DNA of 64,000 nt from Chrysomallon squamiferum (lineage: Eukaryota; Mollusca; Gastropoda; Neomphalida; Peltospiridae): NCBI GenBank assembly GCA_012295275.1, contig CM022677.1:18808290-18872289 (forward strand). The letters are read 5' to 3'. A model generated the notes under the pieces. The model was given only the letters and a program-made list of their open reading frames with translations, was not told the DNA's origin and did not search any database. Of this stretch, positions 59,001 through 64,000 are shown piece by piece (the stretch's first letter is position 1; every line of letters starts with the position of its first letter). The translations under genes were made by a program, and so were the position numbers.

Positions 59001-62000
59001 TGGAAATTCACTTTCAGTTGTTGGTAGTTGAGATTTAGTCACTGGAAGTCCGGACTCAGATACTGGAACTTCACTTTCAGTTACTGGAATTTCATTTTCA
59101 GTTGTAGAAAAACCACTTTCAGTTGTTTTAAGTTCCAATTCAGCTACTGAAATCTCAGTTTCAGTTACTGAAAGTTCAGAGTCAGTTACTGGAAGTTCAG
59201 AGTCAGTTACTGAAAGTTCAGTTTCAGACACTGGAAGTTCAGTTTGTTCTAAGACTGGTTCTTCTTCTTTAAGTTCTGTGTCACTTTCTTCAACTTGTTC
59301 TAAGACTGGTTCCTCTTCTTTAACTTCAGTGTCACTTTCTTCAACTTGTTCTAAGACTGGTTCTTCTTCTTTAAGTTCTGTGTCACTTTCTTCAACTTGT
59401 TCTAGGATTGGTTCTGTTTCTTTAACTTGTTCTAAGATTGGTTCTGTTTGTTTAAGTTCAATCTTACTTTCTTCAACTTGTTCTAAGACTGGTTCCTCTT
59501 CTTTAAGTTCTGTGTCACTTTCTTCAACTTGTTCTAGGATTGGTTCTGTTTCTTTAAGTTCTGTGTCACTTTCTTCAACTTGTTCTAGGATTAGTTCTGT
59601 TTCTTTAAGTTCTGTGTCACTTTCTTCAACTTGTTCTAGGATTGGTTCTGTTTCTTTAAGTTCTGTGTCACTTTCTTCAACTTGTTCTAGGATTGGTTCT
59701 GTTTCTTTAAGTTCTGTGTCACTTTCTTCAACTTGTTCTAGGATTGGTTCTGTTTCTTTAAGTTCTGTGTCACTTTCTTCAACTTGTTCTAGGATTGGTT
59801 CTGTTTCTTTAAGTTCTGTGTCACTTTCTTTAACTTGTTCTAGGATTGGTTCTGTTTCTTTAAGTTCTGTGTCACTTTCTTCAACTTGTTCTAAAACTGG
59901 TTCTGTTTCTTTAAGTTCTGTGTCACTTTCTTCAACTTGTTCTAAGATTGGTTCTGTTTCTTTAAGTTCTGTGTCACTTTCTTCAACTTGTTCTAAGACT
60001 GTTTCTGTTTCTTTAAGTTCTGTGTCACTTTCTTCAACTTCTTCTAAGACTGTTTCTGTTTCTTTAAGTTCTGTGTCACTTTCTTCAACTGGTTCTAAAA
60101 CTGGTTCTGTTTCTTTAAGTTCTGTGTCACTTTCTTCAACTTGTTCTAAGACTGTTTCTGTTTCTTTAAGTTCTGTGTCACTTTCTTCAACTTGTTCTAA
60201 GACTGTTTCTGTTTCTTTAAGTTCTGTGTCACTTTCTTCAACTTGTTCTAAGACTGGTTCTGTTTCTTTAAGTTCAATGTCACTTTCTTCAACTGGTTCT
60301 AAGACTGGTTCTTCTTCTTTATATTCTGTGTCACTTCCTTCAAATTGTCGTGGTTTTTTAAGCTCTGTGTCACTTTCCCCAACTTGTCCTGGTTTTTTAA
60401 GCTCTGTGTCATTTTCTTCAACTTGTTCTGGCTCTTTAAGTTCTGTGTCACTTTCTTCAACTTGCTCTAAGACTGGTTCTGTTTCTTTAAGTTCTGTGTC
60501 ACTTTCTTCGACTTGTTCTTCTTCTTTAAGTTCTGTGTCACTTCCTTCAACTTGTTGTAAGACTGGTTCTTCTTCTTTAAGTTCAATGTCACTTTCTTCA
60601 ACTTCTTGTTCTTTAAGTTCTGTGTCACTTTCTTCAACTTGTTCTAAGACTGGTTCTGCTTCTTTAAGTTCTGTGTCACTTTCTTCAACTTGTTCTAAGA
60701 CTGTTTCTTCTTCTTTAAGTTCTGTGTCACTTTCTTCAACTTGTTCTAAGACTGGTTCTTCTTCTTTAACTTCTGTGTCACTTTCTTCAATTTGTTCTAA
60801 AACTGGTTCTTCTTCTTTAAGTTCTCTATCACTTTCTTCAACTTGTTCTGTTTCTTTAAGTTCTGTGTCACTTTCTTCAACTTGTTCTAAGACTGGTTCT
60901 GTTTCTTTAAGTTCTCTGTCACTTTCTTCAACTTGTTCTTCTTCTTTAAGTTCTGTGTCACTTCCTTCAACTTGTTGTAAGACTGGTTCTTCTTCTTTAA
61001 GTTCAATGTCACTTTCTTCAACTTCTTGTTCTTTAAGTTCTGTGTCACTTTCTTCAACTTGTTCTAAGACTGGTTCTGCTTCTTTAAGTTCTGTGTCACT
61101 TTCTTCAACTTGTTCTAAGACTGTTTCTTCTTCTTTAAGTTCTGTGTCACTTTCTTCAACTTGTTCTAAGACTGGTTCTTCTTCTTTAACTTCTGTGTCA
61201 CTTTCTTCAATTTGTTCTAAAACTGGTTCTTCTTCTTTAAGTTCTCTATCACTTTCTTCAACTTGTTCTAAGACTGGTTCTTCTTCTTTATATTCTGTGT
61301 CACTTCCTTCAACTTGTTCTAAGACTGGTTCTGCTTCTTTAAGTTCTGTGTCACTTTCTTCAACTTGTTCTAAGACTGTTTCTTCTTCTTTAAGTTCTGT
61401 GTCACTTTCTTCAACTTGTTCTAAGACTGGTTCTTCTTCTTTAACTTCTGTGTCACTTTCTTCAATTTGTTCTAAAACTGGTTCTTCTTCTTTAAGTTCT
61501 CTATCACTTTCTTCAACTTGTTCTGTTTCTTTAAGTTCTGTGTCACTTTCTTCAACTTGTTCTAAGACTGGTTCTGTTTCTTTAAGTTCTCTGTCACTTT
61601 CTTCAACTTGTTCTGTTTCTTTAAGTTTTGTGTCACTTTCTTCAACTTGTTCTAAGACTGGTTCTGTTTCTTTAAGTTCTGTGTAACTTTCTTCAACTTG
61701 TTTTGAGACAATTTCATCATGTTGTACCTCGTCATATTCTTCAGAGACGTCACCTACAGACTGTGATGACGTATCCACAGGAGCAGTGTACCTTGAATGT
61801 GTCTTATCCCAGTGATATTCTATAAAACCTGTATCCACATCAGTCTCCATTATCATCGACTCCTGATTCACTTCACCTTCAGTTTTGAAAATGTAGTCAT
61901 CTCCTCCTTCCAGTTTCTGAGCATCTTCTAGATATTCAGCGTCAGTTACTGGGAGTTCAGTTTCAGAAACTGGAAGTTCAGATTCAGTTGTTGGAAGTTC

Positions 62001-64000
62001 AATTTCTGTTACTGGCAATTCAGACTGAGATACTGGAAGTTCATATTCAGTTACTGGAAGTTCAGATTCAGTTACTGGAAGTTCAGTTTCAGTTACTGGA
62101 AGTTCAGATTCAGTTACTGGAAGTTCAGTTTCAGTTACTGAAAGTTCAGTTTCGGTTACCGGATGTTCAGTTTCAATTACCGGAAGTTCAGTTTCAGTTA
62201 TTGGAAGTTCAGTTTCAGTTACAGGAAGTTCAGTTTCAGTTACTGGAAGTTCAGTTTCGGTTTCCGGAAGTTCGGTTTCAGTTACTGCAGGTTCAGTTTC
62301 AGTTACTGGAAGCACGGTTTCAGTTACTGGAAGTTCAGTTTCGGTTACTGGAAGTTCCGTTTCAGCTACTGGAAGTTCAGTTTCAGATACTGGAACTTCA
62401 GATTCAGTTACTTGAAGTTCGGTTTCAGTTACAAGAAGTTCGGTTTCAGTTACTGGAAGTTCAGTTTCAGTTTCTAGAAGTACAGTTTCAGCTACTGGAA
62501 GTTCAGTTTCAGTTACTGGAAGTTCAGTTACAGTTACTGGAAGTTCAGATTCAGTTACCGGAATTTCAGATTCAGTTACTAGAATTTCAGTTTCAGTTTC
62601 TGGAAGCTCAGATTCAGTTACTGGAAGTTCAGATTCAGTCGCTGGAAGTTCAATTTCTGTTACTGGAAGTTCAGTTTCAGTTACTGAAAGTTCATATTCA
62701 GTTACTGGAAGTTCAGATTCAGTTACTGGAAGTTCAGATTCAGTTACTGGAAGTTCGGTTTCAGTTACTGGAAGTTCAGTTTCAGTTACTACAGGTTCAG
62801 TTTCAGTTACTGGAAGCACGGTTTCAGTTACTGGAAGTTCAGTTTCGGTTACTGGAAGTTCCGTTTCAGCTACTGGAACTTCAGTTTCAGATACTGGAAC
62901 TTCAGATTCAGTTACTTCAAGTTCGGTTTCAGTTACAAGAAGTTCGGTCTCAGTTACTGGAAGTTCAGTTTCAGTTTCTAGAAGTACAGTTTCAGCTACT
63001 GGAAGTTCAGTTTCAGTTGCTGGAAGTTCAGTTACAGTTACTCGAATTTCAGATTCAGTTACTGGAAGTTCAGTTTCAGTTACTGAAAGTTCAGTTTCGG
63101 TTACCGGATGTTCAGTTTCAATTACCGGAAGTTCAGTTTCAGTTATTGGAAGTTCAGTTTCAGTTACAGGAAGTTCAGTTTCAGTTACTGGAAGTTCAGT
63201 TTCGGTTTCCGGAAGTTCGGTTTCAGTTACTGCAGGTTCAGTTTCAGTTACTGGAAGCACGGTTTCAGTTACTGGAAGTTCAGTTTCGGTTACTGGAAGT
63301 TCCGTTTCAGCTACTGGAAGTTCAGTTTCAGATACTGGAACTTCAGATTCAGTTACTTGAAGTTCGGTTTCAGTTACAAGAAGTTCGGTTTCAGTTACTG
63401 GAAGTTCAGTTTCAGTTTCTAGAAGTACAGTTTCAGCTACTGGAAGTTCAGTTTCAGTTACTGGAAGTTCAGTTACAGTTACTGGAAGTTCAGATTCAGT
63501 TACCGGAATTTCAGATTCAGTTACTAGAATTTCAGTTTCAGTTTCTGGAAGCTCAGATTCAGTTACTGGAAGTTCAGATTCAGTCGCTGGAAGTTCAATT
63601 TCTGTTACTGGAAGTTCAGTTTCAGTTACTGAAAGTTCATATTCAGTTACTGGAAGTTCAGATTCAGTTACTGGAAGTTCAGATTCAGTTACTGGAAGTT
63701 CGGTTTCAGTTACTGGAAGTTCAGTTTCAGTTACTACAGGTTCAGTTTCAGTTACTGGAAGCACGGTTTCAGTTACTGGAAGTTCAGTTTCGGTTACTGG
63801 AAGTTCCGTTTCAGCTACTGGAACTTCAGTTTCAGATACTGGAACTTCAGATTCAGTTACTTCAAGTTCGGTTTCAGTTACAAGAAGTTCGGTCTCAGTT
63901 ACTGGAAGTTCAGTTTCAGTTTCTAGAAGTACAGTTTCAGCTACTGGAAGTTCAGTTTCAGTTGCTGGAAGTTCAGTTACAGTTACTCGAATTTCAGATT
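44081..64000 (-). CDS. Giant acidic repeat protein, single exon of at least 19.9 kb (partial)
   Basis: Reads open from the right edge to donor GTAAGC at 44,080, over 6,600 codons without a break. The C-terminal end of the exon is DDHDDDGDDFG. From N to C: an ELPVTET heptad array (64,000-61,940), a 17-residue VEESDTELKET array (61,700-59,260), a short second heptad array (59,250-59,000), a complex linker with HAFDDGFFLSNILVKSP and ELHIIIGKQMNVPPSVRSEF (about 58,800-58,450), EVTEE repeats (58,350-58,050), an ETVVSETQEE array (57,720-55,440), a TETQEEEIIE array (55,260-54,790), acidic linkers (54,450-52,050), an EETVDTTLPVDETKSEE array (52,050-47,650), linkers, an 18-residue EYKEPDTEIQETSADEIS array (46,370-45,390), and a final linker with two IPSQIP-IRAEILR motifs. 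Surely disordered, strongly negative, many Ser/Thr sites. Giant coding exons of this kind occur in ankyrin, titin and futsch-like cytoskeletal genes; which, if any, is not shown here. Confidence 0.88.
44397..44690 (-). other. Pair of IPSQIP-[ED]-IRAEILR-[LR]-L motifs
   Basis: Two copies, at 44,690-44,640 (IPSQIPEIRAEILRLLG) and 44,444-44,397 (IPSQIPDIRAEILRRL). Each looks like a short amphipathic helix after a Pro-bounded turn. They are non-adjacent and conserved amid divergent flanks, so they are probably binding motifs rather than slippage repeats. Confidence 0.7.
45390..46370 (-). repeat. 18-residue (54-base) EYKEPDTEIQETSADEIS array
   Basis: Eighteen head-to-tail units with near-invariant EIQETSADEIS and a variable [EVG]-[YFD]-[KN]-EP[DE]-[TSYA] part. 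A five-unit sub-block appears twice. Confidence 0.95.
47650..52050 (-). repeat. About 30-residue EETVDTTLPVDETKSEE coding array
   Basis: About 50 units of 25-31 residues: E-E-P-[AVF]-[VT]-[TI]-V-S-E-E-T-V-D-T-[TV]-x-P-V-D-E-T-K-[SP]-E-E, with or without an EIISETE extension. Long multi-unit blocks recur almost unchanged (for example the PTTTVSETKPEEIISE block near 47,760, 48,960, 49,500 and 51,270), so several multi-kilobase or hundred-base duplications have occurred. Confidence 0.94.
54790..55260 (-). repeat. TETQEEEIIE coding array
   Basis: About 20 units of 8-12 residues based on E-T-[EQ]-[TE]-E-[EQ]-E-[IT]-[IT]-E. It adjoins a small VPETEETT repeat (about 54,540-54,660). Confidence 0.9.
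55440..57720 (-). repeat. 10/11-residue ETVVSETQEE coding array
   Basis: Around 70 units of E-[TE]-[AV]-V-S-E-T-[QK]-E-E. A recent duplication offset by 363 bases (121 residues) is visible: the unusual TDISVIQEETLVSEIQEE block near 56,510 recurs near 56,873. Confidence 0.94.
59260..61700 (-). repeat. 17-residue (51-base) VEESDTELKETEPVLEQ coding array
   Basis: About 50 units, some shortened to 11 residues by loss of EPVLEQ. Two higher-order blocks are offset by 420 bases (compare 60,541 and 60,961 onward). Units differ mainly at ET versus EE after LKE. The opposite strand stays open over 59,278-61,686 as a Ser/Leu shadow. Confidence 0.94.
61940..64000 (-). repeat. 7-residue (21-base) ELPVTET coding array, runs off the right edge
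   Basis: About 98 units of consensus E-L-P-V-T-E-[TS], with occasional L-V-T, L-E-T or V-A-E variants. A recent higher-order duplication of 945 bases is clear: 62,163-62,477 and 63,108-63,422 translate identically, and the match extends to the edge. Confidence 0.95.

Noticed and set aside
59278-61686. 802-codon plus-strand Ser/Leu-rich frame
   Set aside because: Antisense of the 51-base VEESDTELKET repeat array.
20668-64000. MAP1/futsch identity for the giant gene
   Set aside because: Acidic repeats and a giant exon fit superficially, but no MAP1 light-chain region appears at the C-terminal end. Ankyrin and titin identities also lack a visible domain, so no symbol is given.

Overview
This is a eukaryotic nuclear window. 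It is AT-rich, crowded with dinucleotide and AAT/TAAA microsatellites, and its genes have GT-AG introns. All coding sequence I can support is on the minus strand. The style (huge low-complexity introns, standard code, divergent but recognisable metazoan protein) suggests an invertebrate, most likely a lophotrochozoan such as a mollusc and possibly a cephalopod. No marker here proves this.

Left part (1-14,290): the 5' half of a CTDSPL2 (SCP4)-like nuclear phosphatase gene. Five coding exons (3931-3773, 3234-3096, 2726-2619, 2097-1993, 1324-1015) join in matching phase and encode the N-terminal regulatory region. The catalytic HAD domain would lie beyond the left edge. A 10-kb microsatellite-filled first intron leads back to a predicted non-coding exon near 14,066 and a housekeeping-type promoter (14,116-14,290) with NRF1-, CCAAT-, ETS- and E2F-like sites. 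The intron at the left edge (1-1014) holds about ten degenerate tandem copies of the last exon's end together with its splice donor.

Middle (14,291-20,667): AT-rich intergenic DNA with no gene I can support.

Right part (20,668-64,000): the 3' portion of one gigantic gene. It encodes an acidic, almost certainly disordered, repeat-built protein. Four exons can be joined (N to C: 64,000-44,081, 42,315-41,170, 40,755-22,422, 22,033-about 20,668), all through phase-1 junctions. The first is an uninterrupted reading frame of at least 19.9 kb that runs off the right edge. The third is 18.3 kb. Together they give roughly 13,500 residues, and the N-terminus is outside the window. The protein is a mosaic of unrelated tandem repeat families (7, 10-11, 16, 17, 18 and about 30 residues) separated by acidic non-repeated linkers, ending in a Lys/Arg-rich tail. 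I cannot name it. A giant-exon tail of an ankyrin-type or other cytoskeletal protein is only a hypothesis.

The 3' part of this gene (20.9-37.6 kb) carries about nine single-base frame breaks, one tangled multi-indel site and one in-frame TGA. The neighbouring 26 kb of coding sequence has none. Either this stretch of the assembly is poorly corrected or the tail is decaying.
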